This document shows, piece by piece, positions 24,283 through 32,249 of a stretch of DNA of 64,000 nt. Source of the stretch: Treponema sp. (lineage in GTDB: Bacteria; Spirochaetota; Spirochaetia; Treponematales; Treponemataceae); contig JAFZLA010000064.1 of assembly GCA_017551705.1 (NCBI GenBank), forward strand, positions 1 to 64,000, read 5' to 3'. The stretch's first letter is position 1. The number at the start of each line of letters is the position of its first letter. The position numbers and the translations under genes were made by a program. The notes below the pieces were generated by a model. That model worked only from the letters and a program-made list of their open reading frames with translations. It was not told the DNA's origin and made no database searches.

Positions 24283-26064
24283 TTACTTTAAGCACAATGC
24301 TGGAACTACGCTTAGACCCAAATTAACTCCATATCCAGTACCGTAACCTAGATAGTCACGCCCTATACACATACAGCCCGTATTGTTGGCGACACGAGGA
24401 GTGCGCGTCCAATAGTTTGCCAATGGACCATAAGTTTCAAAATCTTGATAAGCTTGTACAAAAAAACGGTTATCGTAGTCCGAGTATCGACTATCGGGCT
24501 CCGGCAGTGGATTATAAGCCGAGCCATTCTGTCCACAGTTCGAAAGAGACCAATCCGTATGTATTCTTGTGCTATCAGATTTTTCATATTTTTTATCGTA
24601 TGGAGTATAAGCATTGATTTCTTTAGAGGAAAGGACAAAAATTCTGTCTTGCGTGTCATCACATTTATGACCATAAAGTTCATTGTCTGGTACCACACTT
24701 CCATCTCGATAATACACAGTGTTGTCCACAGTTGTCGTGGCGATAAGGCCTTGGGCGGATTCTGTAAAGGCAGTTTGCAAAAAACCTTTGCCAGTGCAAT
24801 TAGCGCTTGCCACGCTGGTTCCGTTTAGATAATCGCGGAGGTCAGAGTATTCCCAGTTGTCACCGTAAATAGTCTTTCCGTTTATTTCTCTAGTGTCAGT
24901 CGATTTATGATAAGTGCTAAAATGATAATTCGTCAAAACATTTTCAGCCACAAGCATTTTTTTGTGACCGTTTCCATAATCCTCAGACCAAACGCGCCAT
25001 TTTATAGGCTCAACCTTAAAGTAGTTAATTGTTCCATTACCGCTATCCCAGTCTGCCCAAAGGCCTACTTTTGTGCCGTCTGAATAATGATATTTCCAAA
25101 AAGCCCTATCCACGCCCTCAGCGTACAAATTGCCGTCGCTTCCAGGATAATAGGTAAGCCCGCCCATCTTTATTTCCCGGGTTTTGTCCACGGTAACAGT
25201 TTTTTCTTTAATTTTCTGCGGGTAATCGCCAAACAAAACATACGTGACGGTTGTTCCAGTCAAGCTTGTTCCATCAGGGTTTCCTGTTCCTTTCGTGCCA
25301 GCAGGCAATTCCTTTACAGTAGTTTGGAAAGTGTACCACTTTGCAGTAAGCTCGACGTTGCCTGTTATTGGCGTGGCAAAGTCAAACAGCGCGCCGTCTT
25401 TGAACCAGCACACAAAGGCGCAGTCGGTTTTTGTCGGGATGCCCGGTTTTGTCGCCGTCGCGCCGCTTGCAACCGATTGGCTTGAAACGACGCTTCCGCC
25501 GTCTGTGTTAAAGGTCACAGTATAAGTCGCGCCAGGAGTTGGCGTTGGAGTGGGCGCGGGCGTTGTCTCTTCCGTTTTTGTTATCGTGATTGTGTCGCTT
25601 TCGTCTTGCGTGTTTGTTAGAGTTCCGCTAGTTATGTCGCCAGCGTAGGTCTTGGTCGTCGTAGCGCCGGAGCCGTCAGTCGTGGCGATTGTCACAGTTA
25701 CATTTGAGCTTCCACTACCTTGCGCGGTGACGGTGATTGTTTGCCCGCCTTGAGTAATGGTGATGACGCCGGAATTGTCCACCGTTCCGACCTGTTCCTT
25801 TGTTCCGTCGGATTTGGTGACAGTCACTTTTCCGTCTTGAACTGTATACGCCGTTCCATTGATTGTGTAAGTTGTTTTTGTGGAATTGCTCGGCGTTTCG
25901 CCGCCGCCGCCATTCCCGCCTCCGTTTCCGCCGCCGGAACCTGTTCCGCCCCCGCCCAAAGCAAGAAGAGCCGCACTGTCATCAGCCGAATTGCCGCAGC
26001 CTGCAAGCGCCAAAGAAAACAACGCGAGCAAAACAAGCGTTGCAAACTTAAATGTCTTTTTCAT
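24283..26064 (-). CDS. Large lipoprotein with InlB-type repeat and DUF6273-like domain
   Basis: 593 residues. The signal peptide ends in lipobox LALAGC, followed by a Gly-rich linker (GGGGTGSGGGNGGG) and about 110 residues of Thr/Ser-rich beta structure. At 180-250 lies one Listeria-Bacteroides (InlB B) repeat: YTVTFNTDGGSVVSSQSVAS, and VELTAKWY at its end. The C-terminal half (YVLFGDYPQKIKEKTV, IKWRVWSEDYGNGHKKMLVA, YWTRTPRVANN) resembles the DUF6273 domain of surface lipoproteins in treponemes and clostridia. Likely surface or periplasmic, function unknown. A GGAGG site precedes the ATG, and the long leader begins at a pentanucleotide repeat. Confidence 0.82.
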   Translation of the reverse strand: MKKTFKFATLVLLALFSLALAGCGNSADDSAALLALGGGGTGSGGGNGGGNGGGGETPSNSTKTTYTINGTAYTVQDGKVTVTKSDGTKEQVGTVDNSGVITITQGGQTITVTAQGSGSSNVTVTIATTDGSGATTTKTYAGDITSGTLTNTQDESDTITITKTEETTPAPTPTPTPGATYTVTFNTDGGSVVSSQSVASGATATKPGIPTKTDCAFVCWFKDGALFDFATPITGNVELTAKWYTFQTTVKELPAGTKGTGNPDGTSLTGTTVTYVLFGDYPQKIKEKTVTVDKTREIKMGGLTYYPGSDGNLYAEGVDRAFWKYHYSDGTKVGLWADWDSGNGTINYFKVEPIKWRVWSEDYGNGHKKMLVAENVLTNYHFSTYHKSTDTREINGKTIYGDNWEYSDLRDYLNGTSVASANCTGKGFLQTAFTESAQGLIATTTVDNTVYYRDGSVVPDNELYGHKCDDTQDRIFVLSSKEINAYTPYDKKYEKSDSTRIHTDWSLSNCGQNGSAYNPLPEPDSRYSDYDNRFFVQAYQDFETYGPLANYWTRTPRVANNTGCMCIGRDYLGYGTGYGVNLGLSVVPALCLK

Positions 26065-26197
26065 TTAAATGCCTCCGATTGAATATAAAAATCGCGCTTG
26101 GAAGCAAAGTTCCAAAACGCGAATTTTGTTGCGAGAAAAATATTGTTGGAATAAAAACTGGCAGCCCGCGAAAAGTTTGCGGGCCTAGTTGTCGCTA

Positions 26198-26220
26198 GCG
26201 ATGCGATGCGATGCGATGCG
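26198..26220. repeat. Pentanucleotide repeat ATGCG x4.6
   Basis: GCG followed by four perfect ATGCG units. The minus-strand promoter at 26222-26250 places its start about at 26215, inside the repeat, so copy number would change the first bases of the lipoprotein mRNA. Confidence 0.85.
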
Positions 26221-26221
26221 A

Positions 26222-26250
26222 ATTTTGCGCTAATGTGTGTTTTATGTCAA
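26222..26250 (-). promoter_or_regulatory. Probable promoter of lipoprotein gene
   Basis: Minus strand TTGACA (26250-26245), 17 bp, CAAAAT (26227-26222). Gives a leader of about 150 nt containing the pentanucleotide units and two hairpins. Confidence 0.5.
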
Positions 26251-26343
26251 GACCAGCGAAAGTTGCGTAAAAACTAGTCATTGCAATAATTATAGCGCAA
26301 AACCGCTATCTGGTCAACGACAGCTCGTGTTATTAGACAAGCA

Positions 26344-26411
26344 TGTCATTGTCGGACTTGATCCGACAATCTGTTGCTCCAAAGATTCCCGCGTCACGCG
26401 CGGGAATGACA
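26344..26411. repeat. 68-bp palindromic repeat doublet with TGTCATT ends
   Basis: Terminal inverted repeats TGTCATT (26344-26350) and AATGACA (26405-26411). Inside are two hairpins: TTGTCGGA/TCCGACAA on the left and ATTCCCGCG/CGCGGGAAT on the right. The right half recurs at 52189-52215 with one base change in 27; a variant of the left half is at 42533-42562. It follows the ettA stop by two bases. Confidence 0.85.
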
Positions 26412-26413
26412 AT

Positions 26414-28132
26414 TTATCTGGTCAGTTTTCTATAAACCGTTCTCTTTGGAACGCCGGCGTCTTCGCCAAACTCTTTCTTCTTCCATTCGGCGTACTCGGA
26501 CCAGTTGCCCTCGAACCAGCGGACTTCGCTGTTGTTTTCAAAGGCCAAAATGTGCGTGCAGATTCTGTCCAAGAACCAGCGGTCGTGGCTTACGACAAGC
26601 GCGCATCCGGCAAAGTCTTCAAGCGCTTCTTCCAAGGCGCGCACAGTCTGCACGTCAAGGTCGTTGGTGGGCTCGTCAAGCAAGAGAACGTTTCCGCTTT
26701 CCTTAAGCATCATGCCAAGATTCAGGCGGTTCTTTTCTCCGCCCGAAAGAACGCCGACCTTTTTGTTTTGGTCCGCTCCGGCAAAGTTGAACCAAGCGCA
26801 ATAGGCGTGGCCGTTGACTTCGCGCACGCCGCCTTCGAGCGGGCGGCCTTTTTCGTCAATCGCTCCAAGCTTGACCAAGTCCAGGCCGTCGGTGAGCGTT
26901 TCGTAAACCGTTTTGTTTTCGTCCAGCTTTGAGCGCATTTGGTCAACGTAAACAAGCTTGACGGTTTGGCCAACCTTCAGCTCGCCAGCGTCCGGCTTTT
27001 CGATTCCGGCAATCATTTTGAACAAGGTTGTCTTTCCTGCGCCGTTGGGTCCTACGATTCCTACAACCGCTCCGGCGGGAATGTGGAAGTCCAAATTTTC
27101 AAAAAGCAATTTGTCGCCAAAAGCTTTTGTAAGCCCCTGCGCGTCGATGACCTGGCCGCCCAAGCGCGGGCCGGCCGGGATAGAAATTTGTGTGTCCTTG
27201 AGTTTTGTCTTTCCTTCTTGGCGCAGCAATTCTTCGTAGCGGGTGATGTGCTCCTTGTGCTTGGCTTGGCGGCCCTTGGCGCCCATGTGAATCCATTCCA
27301 ACTCGCGCTGCATTTCCTTGCGGCGCTGGCTTTCGCCTTTTTCTTCTTGAGCCAAGCGGGCTTCCTTTTGTTCAAGCCAACTTGAATAATTTCCTTTGAA
27401 CGGATAGCCTTCGCCGCGGTCAAGCTCCAAAATCCAGCCGGCCACGTCGTCCAAAAAGTAGCGGTCGTGAGTGATGGCGATTACAGTTCCGGGGTAAGTG
27501 TGAAGGTGGTTCTCAAGCCAGGCGACGGTCTCAGCGTCAAGGTGGTTGGTCGGCTCGTCGAGCAAAAGAATGTCGGGCTTTTGCAAAAGCAAGCGGCAAA
27601 GCGCGACGCGGCGCCTTTCGCCTCCGCTCAACACGTCGACAACTTGGTCGGCCGGCGGGCAGCGCAAGGCTTCCATCGCAAGCTCCAAATTGGCGTCAAG
27701 GTTCCAAGCGTCGGTGGCGTCCAATTGTTCCTGCAACTCTGCCTGACGCGCGCAAAGCTTTTCGTAATCCGCGTCGGGGTCGCCAAAGGCTTCGTTGACT
27801 TTGTCAAATTCTTCAAGCAAATCGGTGATGGGCTTTACGCCTTCCTTTACGATGTCGATGACGGTCTTTCCCGCCTCAAGCTCGGGCTCCTGCTCAAGAT
27901 AGCCGATAGTGTAGCCCGGCGCCAGCGTCGTCTCGCCCACAAAGTCCTTGTCCACGCCCGCCAAAATTTTAAACAGGCTGGACTTTCCCGAACCGTTGGG
28001 ACCAATCACGCCAATCTTGGCGCCGTAATAGTAAGAAATGCTCACGTCCTTAAGAACCACTTTTGTTCCATAAGAGCGCGAAACCCTATCCATCGTGTAT
28101 ATGATCTTTTTATCGTCAACTGTTTTAGCCAC
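26414..28132 (-). CDS. ettA: ABC-F ATPase, EttA (energy-dependent translational throttle)
   Basis: 572-residue ABC-F protein with two ATPase cassettes and no membrane domain, acting on ribosomes at the E site. Walker A loops are GPNGSGKSS and GPNGAGKTT; signature motifs are LSGGERRRVALC and LSGGEKNRLNLG; Walker B ends are LLLDEPTNHLD and LLLDEPTNDLD. The linker has the EttA-like arm WIHMGAKGRQAKHKEHI. The start is GTG at 28132 with AAGGAG 10 nt upstream. A 23-codon ORF and strong hairpins precede it, suggesting translational control. Probably transcribed from pyrC. Confidence 0.94.
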   Translation of the reverse strand: MAKTVDDKKIIYTMDRVSRSYGTKVVLKDVSISYYYGAKIGVIGPNGSGKSSLFKILAGVDKDFVGETTLAPGYTIGYLEQEPELEAGKTVIDIVKEGVKPITDLLEEFDKVNEAFGDPDADYEKLCARQAELQEQLDATDAWNLDANLELAMEALRCPPADQVVDVLSGGERRRVALCRLLLQKPDILLLDEPTNHLDAETVAWLENHLHTYPGTVIAITHDRYFLDDVAGWILELDRGEGYPFKGNYSSWLEQKEARLAQEEKGESQRRKEMQRELEWIHMGAKGRQAKHKEHITRYEELLRQEGKTKLKDTQISIPAGPRLGGQVIDAQGLTKAFGDKLLFENLDFHIPAGAVVGIVGPNGAGKTTLFKMIAGIEKPDAGELKVGQTVKLVYVDQMRSKLDENKTVYETLTDGLDLVKLGAIDEKGRPLEGGVREVNGHAYCAWFNFAGADQNKKVGVLSGGEKNRLNLGMMLKESGNVLLLDEPTNDLDVQTVRALEEALEDFAGCALVVSHDRWFLDRICTHILAFENNSEVRWFEGNWSEYAEWKKKEFGEDAGVPKRTVYRKLTR

Positions 28133-28200
28133 TTTTATTTTTCTCCTTAACCTTTAAGGTCAAAATCACAGATTTTGACCGCGCCTTTTTATCGATAATC
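28133..28200 (-). promoter_or_regulatory. Structured leader of ettA
   Basis: In ettA sense: hairpin GGTCAAAATC-TGT-GATTTTGACC (28182-28160), perfect 10-bp arms. Its last two bases start a second possible hairpin CCTTAA-AGG-TTAAGG, which would bury the AAGGAG ribosome site. The two can compete. No T-run follows, so control of translation rather than termination is suggested. Confidence 0.55.
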
Positions 28201-28272
28201 CTAAAGCAACCCTTGCGGCTTGCTTTTTAACGGATTTTCGATTTTAGGCGTTTCGTCAACTGTCTTTGCCAT
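28201..28272 (-). CDS. 23-codon ORF upstream of ettA (possible leader peptide)
   Basis: ATG at 28272, three bases after the pyrC stop, TAG at 28201. The peptide begins MAKTVDETPKIENP and ends KSKPQGLL. Its first six residues equal those of EttA (MAKTVDDKK), and the DNA matches too (TGGCAAAGACAGTTGACGA versus TGGCTAAAACAGTTGACGA). The end of the ORF lies in a hairpin AAGCAA/TTGCTT. It could be a stalling leader peptide or a relic of a former ettA start. Confidence 0.5.
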   Translation of the reverse strand: MAKTVDETPKIENPLKSKPQGLL

Positions 28273-28275
28273 GCG

Positions 28276-29688
28276 TTAATTGTAGCGGAAAATCTCTTTC
28301 CCCGCAAGTATTGTGGCCATCACGCGGCCGGTCAAAAGCTTTTTGTCCAGCGGGGTGGCCTTGCCTTTGCTGCGGAAGGTTGAACTGTCCACGCGCCATT
28401 TTTTGTCGGAGTCCAGCAAAACCAAGTCGGCGTCGTAGCCTTGCGCGACAAGACCTTTGTTCAAGCTTAAAAGCCGCGCGGGGTTTGCCGACATAAGGGC
28501 CGAAAGTTTTTGCGCAGACAATTTTTCCTGCTTGCATAAAACGGTGTTGCAAAGAGCGTAGGCGGTTTCAAGCCCGGTAAAGCCAGGAGCGCCGGCGGCC
28601 TTGTCGCTTGCAGTGTGCGGAGCGTGGTCGGTTGCGATGCAGTCGCAAGTTCCGTCCTTGAGCGCTTGCAAAAGCGCGGCGCGGTCGTCGCGTGTTCGCA
28701 GCGGCGGATTGACGAAGGCGAAAATGTTTGGAGCGGCCGTTCCTTCCAAGCCCAAATGGTGGGGCGTGATTTCAAAAGTAATTTTAAATCCGTTGCGCAA
28801 AGTTTTTTCTTGCGCCTTTGCGCGGCGCGCGGCCTGGACGCTTTTTACGGTTGAAACATGGCAAAGGTGAATGTGGCAGCCGGCCTTTTGCGCAAGAAGG
28901 ATGTTGCGCTCGGTGGCGATGTCTTCGGCAAGCTCCAAAAGCGAGTTGGCTTCTTTTATGTTTTGAACAATCTCCGCAAGCGCCGTCTTGGGAACGGCCT
29001 TTAACTGCACCGAGCCGCTGACTCCCCACGCGGGGATTTTGTATTTTGCCATCAAGTCCAAGGCCTTCTTTCTAAAAACTCGCGCTTGGGCGGCGAGCGT
29101 GGGGTCTTCGCAATGGCAGCTGACAATGATTTTTTTTGCGGCGGCTATTTTCATCGCGTCAAGCATTACAGCGGCGCTCAAAACGTCATGGCCGTCTTCG
29201 CTGATTACAGGCGTTGTCTTTTTGTCCAGCGCCTGCAAGTGGCCGATTGTCGTTCCGTCAAAGCCTTGCGTTATGCTCACAGTCTGGAACACTCGCGACA
29301 TTTTGCGCTCGGCGGCCTCCGCGTCAATTTTTAGCGCCGCCTCTTTGCTTGATACAACCGGAGCGGTGTTTGGCATCAAGACCAAAGTTCCAAAGCCGCC
29401 TGCAGCCGCCGCGTTGAGGGCGCTGTCCAAGTCCTCTTTTTGCGTCTGCCCAGGATAGCGGAAGTGCGCGTGCATATCGATAAAAGCGGGCGACAAAACA
29501 AACCCGCACGCGTCGATCGCCGTCACACTGGAATTTTTTGCAAGCCCAAGATTGGCGGCGGCCAAAACGCTCTCGCAGCTTTTAAACGCGCCAAACAATA
29601 CGCGCGCGATTTTTGTTCCCTTGATTATCACCGCGCCTTTTTTGTTTGTATTTTGGTCAACAATCCGCGCGTTATAGATTATGGTCAT
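28276..29688 (-). CDS. pyrC: Dihydroorotase
   Basis: 470-residue type I dihydroorotase of the amidohydrolase superfamily, making dihydroorotate from carbamoyl-aspartate. Metal-site motifs: DMHAHFRYPGQTQKEDL (HxH), SCHCEDPTLAAQ, IHLCHVST, and ATDHAPHTASDKAAGAPGFT with the catalytic Asp. About 40 residues longer than typical but without a clear extra domain. An AGGAGCG site precedes the start. pyrB and pyrI lie 1 kb upstream on the same strand, interrupted by a toxin-antitoxin pair, so the pyrimidine genes form a split cluster. Confidence 0.93.
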   Translation of the reverse strand: MTIIYNARIVDQNTNKKGAVIIKGTKIARVLFGAFKSCESVLAAANLGLAKNSSVTAIDACGFVLSPAFIDMHAHFRYPGQTQKEDLDSALNAAAAGGFGTLVLMPNTAPVVSSKEAALKIDAEAAERKMSRVFQTVSITQGFDGTTIGHLQALDKKTTPVISEDGHDVLSAAVMLDAMKIAAAKKIIVSCHCEDPTLAAQARVFRKKALDLMAKYKIPAWGVSGSVQLKAVPKTALAEIVQNIKEANSLLELAEDIATERNILLAQKAGCHIHLCHVSTVKSVQAARRAKAQEKTLRNGFKITFEITPHHLGLEGTAAPNIFAFVNPPLRTRDDRAALLQALKDGTCDCIATDHAPHTASDKAAGAPGFTGLETAYALCNTVLCKQEKLSAQKLSALMSANPARLLSLNKGLVAQGYDADLVLLDSDKKWRVDSSTFRSKGKATPLDKKLLTGRVMATILAGKEIFRYN

Positions 29689-29715
29689 GATAGCGCTCCT
29701 AGGAGAGAAGATATT

Positions 29716-30105
29716 TTACCAAACAGTTTTTACATTATACAAAGGAATTCTTTCATCGCAGGTAATAATTGCCATATCGTTGTTCATTGCCTGTGAAATT
29801 AAAATTCTGTCAAAAGGATCGTTATGCTTTACATTCTCTTGAAAGGGCAAATTCCTGACTTTGTTAAAATCTGAAAGCGAGACTTGGAGTTTTTGAAATC
29901 CGGCTTGCCTGCACATTTCGTCAATTTCAAAAACATTATGAGTAAATTCAAGTTTCTTCTTGCTCTGCTTTATAGAAATTTCCCAAAAAGAAGCGTAACT
30001 GAAATAACAGTCATTAGTTTCGATTATTTTTCGCGCGTTTTCTGACAGACGAGAATCGCCAAAAAGGTACCAAAGAATTGTATGCGTGTCCAACAAATAT
30101 TGCAT
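29716..30105 (-). CDS. PIN-domain toxin (VapC-like)
   Basis: 129-residue PIN-domain ribonuclease toxin. The acidic cluster is intact: LLDTHT at residue 6, the Glu in SFWEIS, DPFDRIL and ITCDE. ATG at 30105 overlaps the antitoxin stop as TGATG; the GTG one codon before is an alternative. AT-rich like its partner. The C-terminus PLYNVKTVW is nearly the same as the toxin remnant at 24126-24206. Confidence 0.85.
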   Translation of the reverse strand: MQYLLDTHTILWYLFGDSRLSENARKIIETNDCYFSYASFWEISIKQSKKKLEFTHNVFEIDEMCRQAGFQKLQVSLSDFNKVRNLPFQENVKHNDPFDRILISQAMNNDMAIITCDERIPLYNVKTVW

Positions 30106-30323
30106 CACATATACTCCGCAAATTCTTCCAACGGCTCGTCAAAATCTGGGGACATATAGAAGGGCTCATTTTTCCATACGCCATACATTGACTTTTTGGG
30201 AACGTTTGTTTCACTTTGTTTTTTTGAAAAAACTTGAGACAAACGCGACAACAACAAAACGCATTGGTCAAAAGAGAAATTGTCAACCTCTGTCATCATA
30301 GAATTAAACGCCGCGTCTGACAT
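30105..30323 (-). CDS. Antitoxin of PIN toxin (DUF2281-like)
   Basis: 72 residues from the ATG at 30323, which has GGAGG 6 nt upstream; the in-frame extension to 30362 crosses the promoter. The N-terminus is helical (FNSMMTEVDNFSFDQCVLLL); the C-terminus GVWKNEPFYMSPDFDEPLEE and EFAEYM is the toxin-binding type. The stop overlaps the toxin start (TGATG). Expected to repress its own promoter. Confidence 0.75.
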   Translation of the reverse strand: MSDAAFNSMMTEVDNFSFDQCVLLLSRLSQVFSKKQSETNVPKKSMYGVWKNEPFYMSPDFDEPLEEFAEYM

Positions 30324-30342
30324 CAAGAACCTCCATCTATAA

Positions 30343-30359
30343 ATACTATATAAGTATAG
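30343..30359 (-). promoter_or_regulatory. Toxin-antitoxin promoter region with palindrome
   Basis: Minus strand -10 TATACT (30358-30353) overlapped by the inverted repeat ATACT-ATATA-AGTAT (30343-30357), the sort of operator an antitoxin binds. A weak -35 TAGATA lies 17 bp upstream. Confidence 0.5.
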
Positions 30360-30518
30360 CATATTTTTGATTATTTATCTAGCGTTTTTCAAATCGATTT
30401 TAATTACTCTATATATTTGAAAAAATAATCACCTTTTATTTGATTAGATTTAAATTAATCGTATTCAATACTTTCAAAAGTCAATTGTCCCCGGGTCGTT
30501 ACATCACTTCGCGCTGTT

Positions 30519-30564
30519 TTGCTAACGGTATTATTTACTGTCCGCTCTCGCGGGCTGCTGGCAA
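30519..30564 (+). repeat. Family 3 nested-hairpin repeat, copy D
   Basis: Outer arms TTGCTAAC (30519-30526) and GCTGGCAA (30557-30564); inner hairpin GTCCGC-TCTC-GCGGGC (30540-30555). Every spacing equals that of copy E at 32119-32164, while the inner stem bases differ in pairs. G-U pairs form only on the plus-strand RNA. Confidence 0.75.
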
Positions 30565-30652
30565 TACGGGGTTTTAGGGGCAGAGCCCCTAGGAGAGGGG
30601 GCAGGCGTAAATGAGGAAGCCGCGCGGAACGCAAGGCGGCCAAATTGAAGCC

Positions 30653-30672
30653 GAGGGGGAGACTTCCCCCTC
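30653..30672 (-). terminator. Hairpin directly after pyrI (possible terminator)
   Basis: Perfect 8-bp GC-rich stem with a 4-nt loop, 5 nt after the pyrI stop. No T-run follows on the minus strand, so it may protect or pause the mRNA rather than terminate. Confidence 0.4.
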
Positions 30673-30677
30673 AAGCA

Positions 30678-31127
30678 TCACAACTCCACAGCCTCTCCCT
30701 GCGGCCCTGCCTTATACAACGTGTCGCAGTATTCACAGCGGTAGAGGGCGCGGGTTCGGTCAACAAGGTGGAAGGATTGCGGAACGTATTTTTCGCTGGC
30801 GGTGATGCAGCGGGGGTTTTTGCAGTGGATTACGCCGGTCACTTTTTGCGGAAGCTCCATCTTGATTTTTTCGACAATCTTTTCGTCCTTGATCACGTTC
30901 ACTGTGATGTTGGGGTCGATAAAGCCCAAGACCGAATAGTCGATGTTGATGATGTTGTCGATTTTTATGATGTCTTTTTTTCCGCCCTTTTTGGACTGAA
31001 CGTTCATCACAAGCGCCGCGGTAAAGCGAGCCGACGACAAGCCAAGCCAGTTAAAAATCTTTGGGCCAAAGCCCGCGCAAATGTGGTCGATGACCAAACC
31101 GTTTTTTATCGTTTCTACGTTCAACAT
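30678..31127 (-). CDS. pyrI: Aspartate carbamoyltransferase regulatory chain
   Basis: 149-residue regulatory subunit of ATCase, binding nucleotide effectors and a structural zinc. The N-terminal half fits the allosteric domain ([19 protein letters not shown], then [13 protein letters not shown]-like [16 protein letters not shown]). Zinc ligands are IHCKNPRC and [11 protein letters not shown]. The start overlaps the pyrB stop (TGATG), so catalytic and regulatory chains are co-translated. Presence of PyrI implies the enteric-type dodecamer with allosteric control. Confidence 0.95.
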   Translation of the reverse strand: MLNVETIKNGLVIDHICAGFGPKIFNWLGLSSARFTAALVMNVQSKKGGKKDIIKIDNIINIDYSVLGFIDPNITVNVIKDEKIVEKIKMELPQKVTGVIHCKNPRCITASEKYVPQSFHLVDRTRALYRCEYCDTLYKAGPQGEAVEL

Positions 31128-32050
31128 CAGAGGGCTCCTGTCAATTTTGCAATCAAGGCCATGCGCGCGTACATTCCAAACTTGACTTGCTTAAAGTACG
31201 CGGCGCGGGGGTCGTCGTCAACTTCGTAGGCGATTTCGTTCACGCGGGGAAGCGGGTGCAACACAATCATGTCGCTCTTGGCAAGCTTCATTTTTTCTTT
31301 GTCCAAAATGTAGCTGTCCTTTAGGCGGATGTAGTCCTGCTCGTTAAAGAAGCGTTCCTTTTGAACGCGGGTCATGTAAAGAATGTCGGCGCGGTCAATC
31401 ACGTCTTCCATTCGCTCGGCGCATTCGTACTCAACGCCGGCGGGCTTTAGGATGTCTTCTATCATGTATTCGGGGACGGTCAGCTCCTTGGGGCTTACAA
31501 AGATGAACTTGTTGCCGGGGTAGCGGCACATCGCTTGTGTCAACGAGTGAACCGTGCGGCCAAACTTTAAGTCGCCCACAAAGCAAACCGTTTGGTTTTC
31601 AAAGCCGCCGCGCAAGCGCCTTATTGTCAAAAGGTCAGTCAAGGTTTGCGTGGGGTGAAAGTGGCCTCCGTCGCCGGCGTTGATTATCGGGCAGTCGGAA
31701 TATTTTGAGGCAAGGAGCGCCGCTCCTTCCTTGGGGCTTCGCATCGCGATTACGTCGGCGTAGCTGGATACTACGCGGATTGTGTCGGCAAGGATTTCTC
31801 CCTTTGTGGTGGAAGTGTAGCTTGCGTCCGCAAAACCTTCGACCGCTCCGCCCAAGCGCAACATCGCCGCCTCAAAGCTTAGGCGCGTGCGAGTGCTCGG
31901 CTCAAAAAAAAGAGCCGCAAGAATTTTCCCGCGGCACACATCTTTAAAAGAATTTGGATCAACAATAATTTGCTCTGCCAGCGCGCAGATTTCTTCAATC
32001 TCCGCCACCGACAAATCGTCAGGCTGAATTACATGACGCCCTTTTAACAT
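31127..32050 (-). CDS. pyrB: Aspartate carbamoyltransferase catalytic chain
   Basis: 307 residues. Carbamoyl-phosphate motif [20 protein letters not shown]; other hallmarks are [27 protein letters not shown] and [10 protein letters not shown]. It catalyses the first committed step of pyrimidine synthesis. AAGGAG ribosome site and a clear promoter upstream. No pyrimidine-sensing attenuator or PyrR site was recognised in the short leader. Flanked on both sides by family 3 repeats. Confidence 0.97.
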   Translation of the reverse strand: MLKGRHVIQPDDLSVAEIEEICALAEQIIVDPNSFKDVCRGKILAALFFEPSTRTRLSFEAAMLRLGGAVEGFADASYTSTTKGEILADTIRVVSSYADVIAMRSPKEGAALLASKYSDCPIINAGDGGHFHPTQTLTDLLTIRRLRGGFENQTVCFVGDLKFGRTVHSLTQAMCRYPGNKFIFVSPKELTVPEYMIEDILKPAGVEYECAERMEDVIDRADILYMTRVQKERFFNEQDYIRLKDSYILDKEKMKLAKSDMIVLHPLPRVNEIAYEVDDDPRAAYFKQVKFGMYARMALIAKLTGAL

Positions 32051-32076
32051 TCTGGCTTCTCCTTGGAATTTTTTTT

Positions 32077-32105
32077 ATTATAGCGCTTTTGGGGCTGGCA
32101 TGCAA
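32077..32105 (-). promoter_or_regulatory. pyrBI promoter
   Basis: Minus strand TTGCAT (32105-32100), 17 bp, TATAAT (32082-32077). Leader of about 20 nt containing A-rich sequence and AAGGAG. Confidence 0.7.
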
Positions 32106-32118
32106 GCAGAACGCGCTT

Positions 32119-32164
32119 TTGCTAGTGGTAATATATACTCGCCTCTCGCGAGGCGTACTGGCAA
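32119..32164 (+). repeat. Family 3 nested-hairpin repeat, copy E
   Basis: Outer arms TTGCTAGT (32119-32126) and ACTGGCAA (32157-32164); inner hairpin CGCCTC-TCGC-GAGGCG (32140-32155). Exactly the spacing of copy D (8-13-6-4-6-1-8), 1600 bp away on the other side of pyrBI. Confidence 0.75.
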
Positions 32165-32195
32165 TAATGAAAAGAACCGTTTTATGCAAGCGGGG

Positions 32196-32249
32196 GAAAA
32201 GCGTCCGCAACAACGATTTCAGTCTTGCATCCGACAATACGAGCGGCTA
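32196..32249 (-). repeat. Family 2 repeat, internally deleted copy F (after mnmE)
   Basis: Starts with the mnmE stop codon as TAGCCGCTCGTA, identical to copy A, keeps GCAAGAC and AATCGTTGTT from the loop, then jumps to GCGGACGC. The second hairpin's 5' arm is missing, so it is a shortened copy. Confidence 0.65.

Larger units (their letters stand above)
26065..26413. other. 349-bp intergenic region between lipoprotein gene and ettA
   Basis: No gene seen. It holds, in order: an inverted repeat TTGGAA/TTCCAA (about 26098-26115), a hairpin GCCCGC/GCGGGC (26163-26184), a short tandem ATGCG repeat (26201-26220), a minus-strand promoter, a small hairpin ATAGCG/CGCTAT (26292-26309), and a 68-bp palindromic element after the ettA stop. 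Confidence 0.7.
30363..30677. other. 315-bp non-coding region between antitoxin and pyrI
   Basis: 30363-30510 is AT-rich with no clear signal. Then come a family 3 repeat (30519-30564), a hairpin AGGGGC-AGA-GCCCCT (30576-30590), and a perfect 8-bp hairpin GAGGGGGA-GACT-TCCCCCTC (30653-30672) just after the pyrI stop. No gene supported; the 62-residue antisense frame here is only a by-product. Confidence 0.6.

Noticed and set aside
30455-30643. 62-residue Arg/Leu-rich minus-strand frame in the pyrI 3' region
   Set aside because: It runs across the family 3 repeat and two hairpins, has no ribosome site and no family likeness.
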